Source of the DNA: Dehalococcoidia bacterium
GTDB taxonomy: Bacteria > Chloroflexota > Dehalococcoidia > DSTF01 > WHTK01
DNA: 64,000 nt
Direction of reading: 5' to 3'
NCBI GenBank assembly: GCA_009377745.1
Contig: WHTK01000003.1
Location: 122,093 to 186,092, forward strand
The position numbers and the translations under genes are program-made. Positions 16,708-25,156 of this stretch are shown here, one piece after another (position 1 is the first letter of the stretch; each line of letters opens with the position of its first letter). The notes beneath the pieces are model-generated. The model was not told the origin of the DNA, did no database searches, and was given only the letters and a program-made list of their open reading frames with translations.

Positions 16708-17970
16708 ATGCCTCGGGGTTCAGCCCGAGGTATGGCTCATCTCAGCGCTATCCTGGCCCTCATCCTCCTCCTCACGGCCTGCGGCGGCGACTCCACGCCG
16801 CCTCAGCCGGCCGTAACCCAGACCAGCGCCCCAGCGGAGACGCCCTCTGCCGGCTCAGCCAGCCCCGGCTCGACCGCTGAGCCCGACGCCGCCGGCCCGC
16901 TGCCTGACGTGCGGCTCCAGCGCGTCTTCCCCGGCCTCGGCTTCTCGCGCATGACCGGCCTCTACCAGGCCCCCGATGGCCGCTTCTTCGTCCTCGAACA
17001 GCTAGGCCGCATCCTCGTCTTCGAGGACCGCCCCGATGTCAGTGAGTCGCAGGTATTCCTCGACATAAGGTCGAAGGTCGATGCCTCCGGCGGCGAGATG
17101 GGCCTTCTCGGCTTCGCCCTCGCGCCGGACTTTGCCCAGAGCGGTGTTTTCTACGTCGACTACACGGCGGGCAACCCCCGGCGCACCGTGGTCTCGCGCT
17201 TCACCGCGTCCGGTGCCACCGCGGACCCTGCCAACGAGAGCATCATTCTGGAAGTCGGCCAGCCCTTCGCCAACCACAACGGCGGCCAGATCGCCTTCGG
17301 CCCGGACGGCTTCCTCTACATTGCTCTCGGCGATGGCGGCAGCCAGCGCGACCCCCAGGGCAACGGCCAGAACCTCAACGCTCTCCTCGGCAAGATCCTC
17401 CGCATCGACGTCTCCGGCTCCTCGGGCGACCGAGCCTACAGTGTCCCGGCCGATAACCCCTTCGCCGGGCGCGGCGGCGGCGTGCGCGAGGAGGTCTGGG
17501 CCTACGGCTTCCGCAACCCCTGGCGCTTCTCCTTCGATCGGCAGACCGGCCAACTCTGGGCCGGCGACGTGGGCCAGAACTCCTTCGAGGAAGTCGATCT
17601 CGTCACTAAAGGCGGCAACTACGGCTGGAACGTCATGGAGGGCGAGCAGTGCCTCGGCGGCGGAAGCTGCAACCGCGACGGCCTGACCCTGCCGGTCATC
17701 GACTACCCCACCTCCGGCGGCAACTGCTCCGTCACCGGCGGCTTCGTCTATCGCGGTAACGCCATCCCCGCCCTGCGCGGCGCCTACGTCTACGCCGATT
17801 ACTGCGGCGGCCACGTCTGGGGCCTGCGCTACGACGGCTCCCGCGTCACCGAGGAGGACACCCTCGTCCCCGGCGCCTTCGCCATCAGCTCCTTCGCTCA
17901 GACCAACACCGGCGAGCTCTACGTCCTCAACTACACCGGCTCCGGCGGCATCTACCAACTCGTCCCCTGA
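16708..17970 (+). CDS. PQQ-dependent sugar dehydrogenase-like lipoprotein (glucose/sorbosone dehydrogenase family)
   Basis: About 420 residues, predicted extracytoplasmic lipoprotein with lipobox LLTACGG. After a Ser/Thr/Pro/Ala-rich linker comes a six-bladed beta-propeller of the GSDH family: MTGLYQAPDGRFFVLEQLGRI, GGEMGLLGFALAPDF, a HNGGQIAFGPDG motif, YIALGDGGSQRDP, and WAYGFRNPWRFSFD. The family oxidises aldose sugars using PQQ. The ATG at 16708 and the ATG at 16732 lie at the two ends of a family B palindrome, and the repeat codes for the MPRGSARGM n-region. No Shine-Dalgarno is clear, so the start is uncertain. Confidence 0.85.
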   Translation: MPRGSARGMAHLSAILALILLLTACGGDSTPPQPAVTQTSAPAETPSAGSASPGSTAEPDAAGPLPDVRLQRVFPGLGFSRMTGLYQAPDGRFFVLEQLGRILVFEDRPDVSESQVFLDIRSKVDASGGEMGLLGFALAPDFAQSGVFYVDYTAGNPRRTVVSRFTASGATADPANESIILEVGQPFANHNGGQIAFGPDGFLYIALGDGGSQRDPQGNGQNLNALLGKILRIDVSGSSGDRAYSVPADNPFAGRGGGVREEVWAYGFRNPWRFSFDRQTGQLWAGDVGQNSFEEVDLVTKGGNYGWNVMEGEQCLGGGSCNRDGLTLPVIDYPTSGGNCSVTGGFVYRGNAIPALRGAYVYADYCGGHVWGLRYDGSRVTEEDTLVPGAFAISSFAQTNTGELYVLNYTGSGGIYQLVP

Positions 17971-18073
17971 GCAGGACGCGCCGGACTCGGTTTGACCGCC
18001 TAAGAAGGCGCAGATTCCCTCGTGAGAGATCAAGGGTGGCCACGGCCTCGCCTGCGGGCGATGGCCTCGCAGC

Positions 18074-18210
18074 TGTCGTTGCGAGCCATCGGCGCTAGCC
18101 TAGGCGTGGCAACCTTTGCCGCCCGTCCTGGCGAAATTCCCACCGAAGAACGAGTTCCCTGTCGTTGCGAGCCATTGCCCGCAGACAAGGCGTGGCAACC
18201 CTTTGACGCC
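18074..18210. repeat. Two family A repeats
   Basis: Copies begin near 18074 and 18160. The 17971-18307 gap between the sugar dehydrogenase and ald contains nothing else I can recognise. Confidence 0.75.
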
Positions 18211-18307
18211 ACGTAAACTTAGATGCGCCCTATTTCCTCAAGCTATGGGTCCAAGCCGAAGCTCACCAGAAATTTCCCTGAGAATCTGTGGCCAATCCGG
18301 CCTGGGA

Positions 18308-19393
18308 CTACAGCCCCAGCGTGGCCGCGACGCCCTTGTTGACCAGCTTGCCGCCTCGCGTCATCACACCCCGCGCCAGCGCGATATCGGACGAGACCGC
18401 CTTCGCGAAGCCGATTTGCGCCAGCTTGATCACGTAGGGCAGCGTGGCCGCCGCCAGCGCCGCGGTCGCCGTCCGTGGCACCGCGCCCGGCATGTTCGCG
18501 ACGCAGTAGTGCACCACGCCCTCTTCGACGAACACCGGCTCCGTGTGGGTCGTCGGCCTGGAGGTCTCGAAGATGCCACCCTGGTCAATCGCCACGTCGA
18601 CGATCACGGCGCCGGGCCCAACCAGCTTCAGGTCCTCTCGCGACACCAGCTTTGGCGCCACCCGGCCGCCGCGCACCAGCACGCCGCTGATCAGCATGTC
18701 CGCCCCGACGATCGCCTTCTCGATATTGGCCGGCGTGGACGGGTAGGTGACGACGCTCGGCCAGCGCTCATCCACGACCCGTAGCTCTTCCAGCGTCGGG
18801 GCCAGGAGCGTCACCTGCGCGCCGAGGCCCACTGCCACATCACAGGCGTTGGAGGCGACGGTCCCGGCGCCGAAGATCACAACCGTGGCCGGCGGCGATC
18901 CCGGCAGCCCCGACATCAGCTTGCCGCGGCCCGCTCCCGGCTTCATCAGCCAGCGCGCCCCGACCTGCGGCGCCATCCGCCCGGCGATCTGGCTCATCGG
19001 GATCAGCAGCGGCAGCGTGCCGTCGTCCAGCTCCACCGTCTCGAAGGCAATCGAGTCCGTGCCGGCTCGCAGCAGCGCAGCGGTCACGTCCGGCAGCGCC
19101 GCCAGGTGCAGGTAGGTGAACAGCGTCAATCCCGGCCGCATCAGCCCAAACTCCTCCGGCTGCGGCTCCTTCACCTTGACCAGCAGCTCCACCGCCGGCC
19201 AGACTTCGCTCGCCGTCGCGGCAATCTCCGCCCCCGACGCGGCGTAGGCCTCGTCCGGGAAGCCGCTGCCCTCGCCGGCTTTGGTCTCGACCAGCACGCG
19301 ATGGCCGAGGCGAGTCAGGTCGCGCGCTCCCTCCGGGGTCAGCCCGACGCGGTACTCCTCTGCCTTGACCTCGCGCACCGTGCCAACGATCAC
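18308..19393 (-). CDS. ald: Alanine dehydrogenase
   Basis: Catalyses reversible NAD-dependent oxidative deamination of L-alanine to pyruvate and ammonia. 361 residues, near the usual 370. The N-terminal [17 protein letters not shown] motif, KVKEPQPEE with the pyruvate-binding Lys, and the Rossmann segment [17 protein letters not shown] are intact. [19 protein letters not shown] is the family's catalytic block. The GTG start overlaps the stop of the upstream Lon-like protease by 4 nt (GTGA), so the two are translationally coupled. Confidence 0.95.
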   Translation of the reverse strand: MIVGTVREVKAEEYRVGLTPEGARDLTRLGHRVLVETKAGEGSGFPDEAYAASGAEIAATASEVWPAVELLVKVKEPQPEEFGLMRPGLTLFTYLHLAALPDVTAALLRAGTDSIAFETVELDDGTLPLLIPMSQIAGRMAPQVGARWLMKPGAGRGKLMSGLPGSPPATVVIFGAGTVASNACDVAVGLGAQVTLLAPTLEELRVVDERWPSVVTYPSTPANIEKAIVGADMLISGVLVRGGRVAPKLVSREDLKLVGPGAVIVDVAIDQGGIFETSRPTTHTEPVFVEEGVVHYCVANMPGAVPRTATAALAAATLPYVIKLAQIGFAKAVSSDIALARGVMTRGGKLVNKGVAATLGL

Positions 19394-21804
19394 GCCTCTT
19401 CCTCCGGCCCCTTCTTGTCCTCGTCCTTGCCTTCATCACGCAGGCGCTTGGCGAAATCGGTCAGGCGGGCCAGCACGCGGCCGTTCAGCGAATCCGGCGG
19501 GTAGCTGCCGTCCTCGCGTCTGCTGCCGGCTTCGACGCCGGTCAGCAGCTCCAGCGCCTCGTCAATCGTCCTCGCGGAATGCACCGCGAACTTGCCTTCC
19601 TCCACTGCCTGAAGCACGTCCTTGCGCACCATCAGGTGCTGGACGTTGCTGGCCGGGATGATCACGCCCTGCTCGCCCGTGAGGCCGCGTGATTTGCAGA
19701 CGTCGAAAAAGCCCTCGACCTTCTGGTTGACGCCGCCGATGGCCTGCACCTCTCCGCGCTGGTCCATCGACCCCGTGATCGCGAACGACTGCTTCAGCGG
19801 CGCTTCCGCCAGCCGGGAGAGCAGGGCGCAGGTCTCGGCCACGGTCGCGCTGTCACCCTCGATCATGCCGTAGCTCTGCTCGAACGATAGCCGCGCCGCC
19901 AGCGTCAACGGCGTATCCACCGCGTACCGGTCGACGAGGAAGCCCTGCAGCGTCAGCACCGCCTTCGAGTGGATCGGCCCGCTCAGCCGCGCCTCCCGCT
20001 GCAGGTCGACGACGCCCTCGCGTCCCATGCCGATCGTCGCCGTGATCCGCGCCGGCTGGCCGAACGCCGTGTCGCCCAGGTCCACCACCGAGAGCCCGTT
20101 CACCTGGCCGATTGCCTCGCCCGCTGTATCCACGACGATGATGTCTTTGTAGATCGCCTCCCGGATGTGCTCTTCAACCAGGCTGACGCGCCGGTCGCGT
20201 TCACTTATGGCGTGGCTGACATGGTCGGCTTTGACGACCGGAGCGTCGGCCTGACGCGCCCAATGCACCGCTTCCCGGATGATGTCCGTAAGGTCGCCGA
20301 AGCGGATCGAAAGCTTGTTGTGGTCGCCCACCAGCCGCATGCTCTCCTCGATGACCCGCGCGACGGCCCCCTTATCGAGCGGCAGCAGCCCCTCTCGCTT
20401 CGTCACCGCCGCCATCAGCCCCGCGAACGCCTGCTCGTGCTCCGGCGTCCGGTCGATGTGCATATCGAAATCAGCCTTGACCTTGAACAGGGCACGGAAG
20501 TCCGGGTCGCGCGTGTACAGCATCCGGTAGATATCGTCGCGCGAGATCGCCACGATCTTGCCGGTCCAGGGGATCGGCTCCGGCCGCAGCGTCTTGGTCT
20601 CGATGTAGCCCAGCTTTTCGCCCATCTCCTCGATCGTCAGCTCGCCGGTGCGGATCGTCCGCTTGAGCTCGTTCCAGGAGAGCGGATACTGCAACACGTC
20701 GTCGAAATCGACCACCAGGAAGCCGCCATTGGCCTGGTGCAGCGACCCGGCCCGCAACATTGTGTGGTCCGTGGAGACGGCGCCGAACAGCGCCTCTTTC
20801 TCGATGCGGCCGAAGAGCCGCTGGGGCGTCGGGTTGGACTCGAAGACCACCACGGCGCAGCGCTCATCTGTGCAATCGACGAGCAAGTTCACCTCGTACT
20901 TGCGCAGCGGCGACATGATCTCCCGCCCGATCTGCGGCACCCCCGGCGCCTGGGCCTGGGGCTGCGACTGGAACTGCTCGATGTTCTCGATCATTTCCTT
21001 GCGGACCTCGGCCAGGAACTGCACCACGTCCGGCAAGCCTTCGAAGCGCTCGAACAGCGGGTCGAGAAGGGAGTCAACGGCCGTCGTCGCGATGGAGCGC
21101 TGTAGCTCGGTCAGGCGCGCCGTCGCCTCCGCCTCGACGCTGGCCGCCACCTTCAGCGCTTCGCGTAGCTGCTCCATCAGCTCTTCGCGGCGCGTCATAA
21201 TCGCCTTACGCTCATCCTCCGGCAGGTCGCCGAAGGCCGCGTCGTCCATCGGTTCATCGCCCTTCAGCGGCACCAGGAAGAAGCCGGAAGGGTTGCCCTG
21301 AAGCTGGAAGCCGCTCTTGCGCGCCTCGCTCGCCAGCCGCGAGAAGACCTCGTTGCGCTCCCGCTGCACCGAATTGACGATCTCGTCCCGGTGCGCCACA
21401 AAATCGTCCGACTGGAAGGTCAGCGGGATGCGGTCCTTCGCCTCGGTGATCATGGCTGCCATGGCGGCGGTGAACTCCCGGCCGCGGCCCGGCGGCAGGC
21501 GTAGCGCCCTCGGCCGGTGCTGATCCGCGAAGTTGTGGACGTAGCACCACTCGTCTGGAGGCGGCTTACGGTCGGCGTAGGACTGCAGATACTCGCGAAT
21601 CGCCGTTGTACGGCCGGTGCCAGGCTCGCCGGAGACGCAAATATTGAAGCCGTTGCCCTCGATAGAAAGGCCGAACTTCAACGCGTCCACGGCGCGGTCC
21701 TGGCCGATCAAACCCTGGTAGGGCTCCACATCGGCCGTCGTCTCGAAGTTAAAGCTGGCCGGATCACAGACCGGACGCAGCTCGGACACGGGCACTCGAG
21801 CCAA
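19390..21804 (-). CDS. Lon-like ATP-dependent protease (LonB/AAA_32 type)
   Basis: About 804 residues. An N-terminal segment ELRPVCDPASFNFETT and a P-loop GEPGTGRT (residues 59-66) have Arg in place of the usual Lys, as is common in this subfamily. A long coiled-coil insertion (about residues 135-260) and an AAA+ core follow. The C-terminal S16 protease domain shows the Ser-Lys dyad: Ser in EGDSATVAETCALLS and Lys in GGVNQKVEGFF. TTG 21804 is chosen because AGAGGTG sits 6 nt upstream and the product matches the family N-terminus; GTG 21858 is the alternative. Coupled to ald. Confidence 0.87.
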   Translation of the reverse strand: MARVPVSELRPVCDPASFNFETTADVEPYQGLIGQDRAVDALKFGLSIEGNGFNICVSGEPGTGRTTAIREYLQSYADRKPPPDEWCYVHNFADQHRPRALRLPPGRGREFTAAMAAMITEAKDRIPLTFQSDDFVAHRDEIVNSVQRERNEVFSRLASEARKSGFQLQGNPSGFFLVPLKGDEPMDDAAFGDLPEDERKAIMTRREELMEQLREALKVAASVEAEATARLTELQRSIATTAVDSLLDPLFERFEGLPDVVQFLAEVRKEMIENIEQFQSQPQAQAPGVPQIGREIMSPLRKYEVNLLVDCTDERCAVVVFESNPTPQRLFGRIEKEALFGAVSTDHTMLRAGSLHQANGGFLVVDFDDVLQYPLSWNELKRTIRTGELTIEEMGEKLGYIETKTLRPEPIPWTGKIVAISRDDIYRMLYTRDPDFRALFKVKADFDMHIDRTPEHEQAFAGLMAAVTKREGLLPLDKGAVARVIEESMRLVGDHNKLSIRFGDLTDIIREAVHWARQADAPVVKADHVSHAISERDRRVSLVEEHIREAIYKDIIVVDTAGEAIGQVNGLSVVDLGDTAFGQPARITATIGMGREGVVDLQREARLSGPIHSKAVLTLQGFLVDRYAVDTPLTLAARLSFEQSYGMIEGDSATVAETCALLSRLAEAPLKQSFAITGSMDQRGEVQAIGGVNQKVEGFFDVCKSRGLTGEQGVIIPASNVQHLMVRKDVLQAVEEGKFAVHSARTIDEALELLTGVEAGSRREDGSYPPDSLNGRVLARLTDFAKRLRDEGKDEDKKGPEEEA

Positions 21805-21974
21805 AAGCAGCACCTCTTCTATTTGGTTGAAAGGAGCGTCCACCGCCCAGATCCCCACCGCCTACGCTCCCTTAGTCGCTAAACCCTCTCCCTCCTACTA
21901 TATCCCGTCTCCCGTCCCAGCCCAGCCGCGCCGCACGTGGTGAGCGCGCCGGAGCCTGATGGGAGGAATCCCCC

Positions 21975-22290
21975 AGTGGCATCCTGAGCCTATCGAAGGG
22001 AGGACTCCCCCGGACACCGCCATCTACTTGACGCCTGTCATTCCGAGGCAGGAGAAATCCTGCCTCAGCACCCAACGCTCTTCCACGCCCATCCAGCAAA
22101 GAGGCCGGCTAAGACTCGGACTCCTCCGCGTCTAAGGCTCCAAGGACGCTCTACATGATGAGTCAGACGGCCGAAACGTCGCGATTACTCACGGCCATGC
22201 CGGCTAATCGCGATTGATCATTCTCAGTTGAAGCAAAGCGCATTCGCTCTCCCTCAAAGGGAGAGCATGGGGTGAGGGTGGGCCGCGCCG
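21975..22290. repeat. Family G and E repeats upstream of the Lon-like gene
   Basis: A family G repeat (CATCCTGAGCCTATCGAAGG) near 21984 and a family E palindrome (CTCTCCCTCAAAGGGAGAG with a GGGTGAGGGTG tail) near 22245. The rest of the 21805-22336 gap shows no gene I can support. Confidence 0.65.
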
Positions 22291-22336
22291 TCCGTCGCGG
22301 TAGCCCGGCTAACCCCACGGGAATCGACCAAGCACC

Positions 22337-22602
22337 CTACATCAGGCCGCCAACCGCCTCCGCCACCACCCTCAGCTCTGGCAGCCTTGACGCCAGCCCC
22401 ATCGCGATCCCGCGCGGCTCCCAGTCGTTCAGCCGCCCGGATGCCCGTAGTCCGTCTGCTCCAGCGTCGCGCGGCCCGCCTGCGTCGTGATCGCCACCTG
22501 CCGCCAGAGCATCGCGTCCGGTGTGCCATGGAACGCATCGTACGGCGGATAGATCCGGCTCTCGGCCTCAACGCTGACGATCTTCGCTGCCTCGTCCGTC
22601 AT
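22337..22602 (-). pseudogene. Small frameshifted gene, unknown function
   Basis: Minus-strand ATG 22602, with GGGAG upstream, opens a coding-like frame beginning MTDEAAKIVSVEAESRIYPP. It contains TPDAMLWRQVAITTQAGR and LEQTDYGHPG, then stops near 22430. The +1 frame immediately continues as RLNDWEPRGIAMGLASRLPE and ends in AVGGLM at 22337. The total would be about 88 residues without the shift. A single-base change in the GC-rich stretch near 22431-22440 is the simplest explanation; it could be a sequencing error. I do not recognise the family. Confidence 0.55.
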
Positions 22603-22628
22603 AGCTTCGATCTCCCTGGTAAATAAAG

Positions 22629-22655
22629 AAGCCGCCGGGACTCCCGGCGGCTTCC
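22629..22655 (-). terminator. Intrinsic terminator of the 22682-23131 gene
   Basis: Perfect 12-bp stem GAAGCCGCCGGG/CCCGGCGGCTTC with a 3-nt loop, followed on the minus strand by TTTATTTA. It is 26 nt after the stop of the membrane-protein gene. Confidence 0.85.
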
Positions 22656-22681
22656 TCAGTCTAGATTCGCAAGACGGACTG

Positions 22682-23131
22682 CTACGTCCGCATCATCCTT
22701 TTCTTCTCCTCGCTGTATAGCAGGTAACCGCCGTAAGCGATGGCGGCCGTCGCGATGGCGGCTAGGTAGAAGCCGTAGGAGAGAAAGCTGGACTCGCTGA
22801 TCAAAGTCAGCAAGATAAGCAGGACAATCACGGCGGCGCCGCCACCATAAATCATGCCCCAGGTCACGCCGTTGCCGATCGCCGGCAGCTTCACGTTGCC
22901 GAACTTCACGGCAATGATGCTACCTGCCAGCGCCACGGCGATGATTACTGCCAGGAGCGACCATGGCGTCGCCGGGTCCTGCCAGCCATTGCGCGAAATA
23001 CTGGCGCCGCCAATGCCCTCAAACGAGAAGCTGAATCTGTACCACGGCAAAAACGACGCAATGAGCATCAGGATGCCGCCGCCGGCTACCAGCTTCTCGC
23101 CCAAACTCAGGTTCATCATCTTGTCCTGCAT
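22682..23131 (-). CDS. Four-helix membrane protein, unknown function
   Basis: 149 residues with four hydrophobic segments (about 15-30, 58-76, 92-112 and 118-138) and a charged C-terminal tail (EEKKRMMRT). The first loop has the FLPWYRF pattern seen in several small uncharacterised membrane proteins. A GGAGGG Shine-Dalgarno lies 7 nt before ATG. It stands alone with a strong terminator behind it. No function can be assigned. Confidence 0.75.
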   Translation of the reverse strand: MQDKMMNLSLGEKLVAGGGILMLIASFLPWYRFSFSFEGIGGASISRNGWQDPATPWSLLAVIIAVALAGSIIAVKFGNVKLPAIGNGVTWGMIYGGGAAVIVLLILLTLISESSFLSYGFYLAAIATAAIAYGGYLLYSEEKKRMMRT

Positions 23132-23239
23132 AAAAGGCCCTCCTTTGGGTCAGTAGCTAAAATTAGTGCCCAAGAAATAGCACTTTCGACGCCGAATTAC
23201 AACGCCTTCTGGGCCGAAATCGCTAATCAGCCCAAACTT

Positions 23240-23746
23240 TTACGCAGATTGCAGTGCCCGCAGGTAGAAAATCAGGTCCAGATCTCCCGGCGAATGGCCC
23301 ATCGCCGTCAGCGCCACCGCCGCCTCGGCCCGAAACTGAGTCCCGTGGTTCACGACGTGGGCCAGCATATGCCCCAGCGGCTGCGTATAAGTCTCGCCGC
23401 CCATCGTCCGGTACGTGACCAACCGGCCGATGTCCTCATCGCCCAGACCAGCCAGAAAACGCCCCTGCTCGGCGCCAAGCTCTCGCCATCGATCCCGCAG
23501 CGACTCCAGGGTCGGGAAGTCCTTGCCGGACGCCATCGTCGCCGGCGACTCGCCCTGGCAGCGCGCCAGCCAGACGGCCTCGGTGCCCAACTGATGCCCC
23601 ATCGCCGCCGCGAAGCTGCCCTGGGCGCTCAACCCCGGCAGTGGGGCGCCGTACTGCGCCGCCGTCAACGCCTCCGCCGCACCCAGCACTCGCTCATTGG
23701 CCCAGCGGTTGTACGCACACAGCATCCGAAAATACTCAGCGTCCAC
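23240..23746 (-). CDS. DinB-family protein (first of three tandem copies) with altered metal site
   Basis: 168 residues, four-helix-bundle DinB/YfiT-like fold, a family that includes thiol-S-transferases and other metal-dependent enzymes. The N-terminus MDAEYFRMLCAYNRWANERVL is typical. Of the usual three His ligands, one His is in GHQLGTE and one in VVNHGTQ. The third position, HxxxH in the two paralogues, reads NHGTQF here, so the ligand is replaced by Phe. The GTG start follows the stop of the next copy by 1 nt, with GGGAGG upstream. Confidence 0.85.
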   Translation of the reverse strand: MDAEYFRMLCAYNRWANERVLGAAEALTAAQYGAPLPGLSAQGSFAAAMGHQLGTEAVWLARCQGESPATMASGKDFPTLESLRDRWRELGAEQGRFLAGLGDEDIGRLVTYRTMGGETYTQPLGHMLAHVVNHGTQFRAEAAVALTAMGHSPGDLDLIFYLRALQSA

Positions 23747-23747
23747 G

Positions 23748-24254
23748 CTATTCCCTCCCGGCGCGCAACCGCGTCACATGGATGATGAAATCCAGGTTAC
23801 CCGGCGAGTGTCCCAACTCCGTGATCACCATCGCGACCTCGCTGCGGTGCTGCATCCCGTGCGTCACGCAATGCGTCATCAGTGCCCAGAGCGGATTCAC
23901 ATACTGTCGCTGGCTGTCGCCATAGCGCATCTCAGTGGCCAAATCCACGTCGCTCAGGTCGGTGAGGAAGCTACTCCAGCCTGACTCCGTCGCCCGCCAC
24001 CGATCTCTCAGGTCCGCTAGCGTTGGCACGTCCTCCACGGACGGCTCATCGCCGGGTTCGATACCTTGGCTTCTGCACAACCACGTCTCCTCGACATCCC
24101 AGGCATGCAGAAGTGTCGCGCGCAGGCTGCCCTCGTTTAGAAGAGGCGCAGCAGCCGCGTATTGCTCGGCGCTTAGTTCCTCAATCTGCGATAGCACCTT
24201 TTCCCAGGCCCACCAGTGCCACGCAAACAGCATCCGGAAATACTCCGCGTCCAT
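23748..24254 (-). CDS. DinB-family protein (second of three tandem copies)
   Basis: 168 residues, paralogue of the flanking genes and sharing MDAEYFRMLFAW at the N-terminus and LGHSPGNLDFIIH at the C-terminus. The metal-binding His pattern is complete: His in LLHAWDVEE and HGMQH near residue 130. It is transcribed directly ahead of the first copy with almost no gap. The substrate and thiol cofactor are unknown. Confidence 0.88.
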   Translation of the reverse strand: MDAEYFRMLFAWHWWAWEKVLSQIEELSAEQYAAAAPLLNEGSLRATLLHAWDVEETWLCRSQGIEPGDEPSVEDVPTLADLRDRWRATESGWSSFLTDLSDVDLATEMRYGDSQRQYVNPLWALMTHCVTHGMQHRSEVAMVITELGHSPGNLDFIIHVTRLRAGRE

Positions 24255-24281
24255 TCTTATCGCTTAGCGCTCTCTCAATCT

Positions 24282-24420
24282 GTCATTGCGAGCCATCGGC
24301 GATAGCCGAGGCATGGCAACCTTTGACGCTCCCGATTCTCACCTCACGCCTCATTCCGAGGACAACCATCCAACCACAGGCTTCCCCTCTCCGTCCGACG
24401 GAGAGGGGATCGAGGGGGAG
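24282..24420. repeat. Family A and family E repeats between DinB copies
   Basis: Family A copy at 24282-24330 and a family E palindrome (CCCCTCTCCGTCCGACGGAGAGGGG) near 24388-24412. Confidence 0.75.
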
Positions 24421-24424
24421 AGGT

Positions 24425-24925
24425 CTACGCCGCAGCCCGCGCCGCAAAGTACCGCGACAGGTCCAAATCCCCCGGCGACCGTCCCACCATCGTCAGCGCC
24501 TCCGCCGCCTCGCTGCGGTGCTGCGTCCCGTGGTTCGTGATCTGCGCCAGGTCCTGCCAGAGAGGCCGCCTTACCACCTCACCACTGCGACGCGTGCTGA
24601 CGATCTCCCGCTGCATGTCCGCATCCGCCAGCGCGCCGAGGAAGGCCCGGTTCTTCGCTTCCTCCTCCCGCCAGCGCTCCGTCAGCGACTCCAGCGTCGG
24701 CGCCGTCTCCGGGTTTATCGGCGTCTCCAGCGTCTCGCCGCGCCAGCGCGCCGCGTAGCCCGCCTCCGCGCTCAGCGTGTGGCAGAGGATGCCGCGGATG
24801 CTGCCGTAGGTGAAGCCGTTGGCCTTCGCGTACTCCTCCTCCGTCATCCCCTCCGCCGCCGTCAGCAGCCGGTCCCGCGCCCAGTACGAATAGTCGAACA
24901 GCGCCCGAAAGTAATCTGCGTCCAA
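24425..24925 (-). CDS. DinB-family protein (third of three tandem copies)
   Basis: 166 residues. N-terminus MDADYFRALFDYSYWARDRLL, His in ILCHTLSAE, and NHGTQHRSE near residue 133 give a complete metal triad. The C-terminal VGRSPGDLDLSRYF matches the neighbours. It is separated from the second copy by 170 nt of repeats. The three genes probably arose by tandem duplication, but they share only core motifs, so the event is old. Confidence 0.88.
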   Translation of the reverse strand: MDADYFRALFDYSYWARDRLLTAAEGMTEEEYAKANGFTYGSIRGILCHTLSAEAGYAARWRGETLETPINPETAPTLESLTERWREEEAKNRAFLGALADADMQREIVSTRRSGEVVRRPLWQDLAQITNHGTQHRSEAAEALTMVGRSPGDLDLSRYFAARAAA

Positions 24926-25010
24926 AATCGCTACCTCCGCGCCGAATCTTAGCCCATCGTCGCGTCTACATGTACCTCGGATTGAAACCCAGGCATCCCA
25001 CTCGACAGCG

Positions 25011-25150
25011 GATGGGAACGGATAAGCGGATAGCTGGAGACAGTGTCGAAGGCTGATCCAACTCGCCCTTCGAGTGCCTCAGGGTGAGCGGGAGTTGGGC
25101 CGGAAGTCCCCTTTTGCCGTTCCCATCCGCTTATCCGTTCCACATCCGCT
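25011..25150. repeat. Imperfect inverted repeat of about 26 bp
   Basis: GCGGATGGGAACGGATAAGC at about 25011 is mirrored by the complement at about 25118-25150 (TTCCCATCCGCTTATCCG), enclosing about 85 nt. The right arm abuts the 3' end of the chromate-transporter gene. Confidence 0.6.
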
Positions 25151-25156
25151 GTCGAT

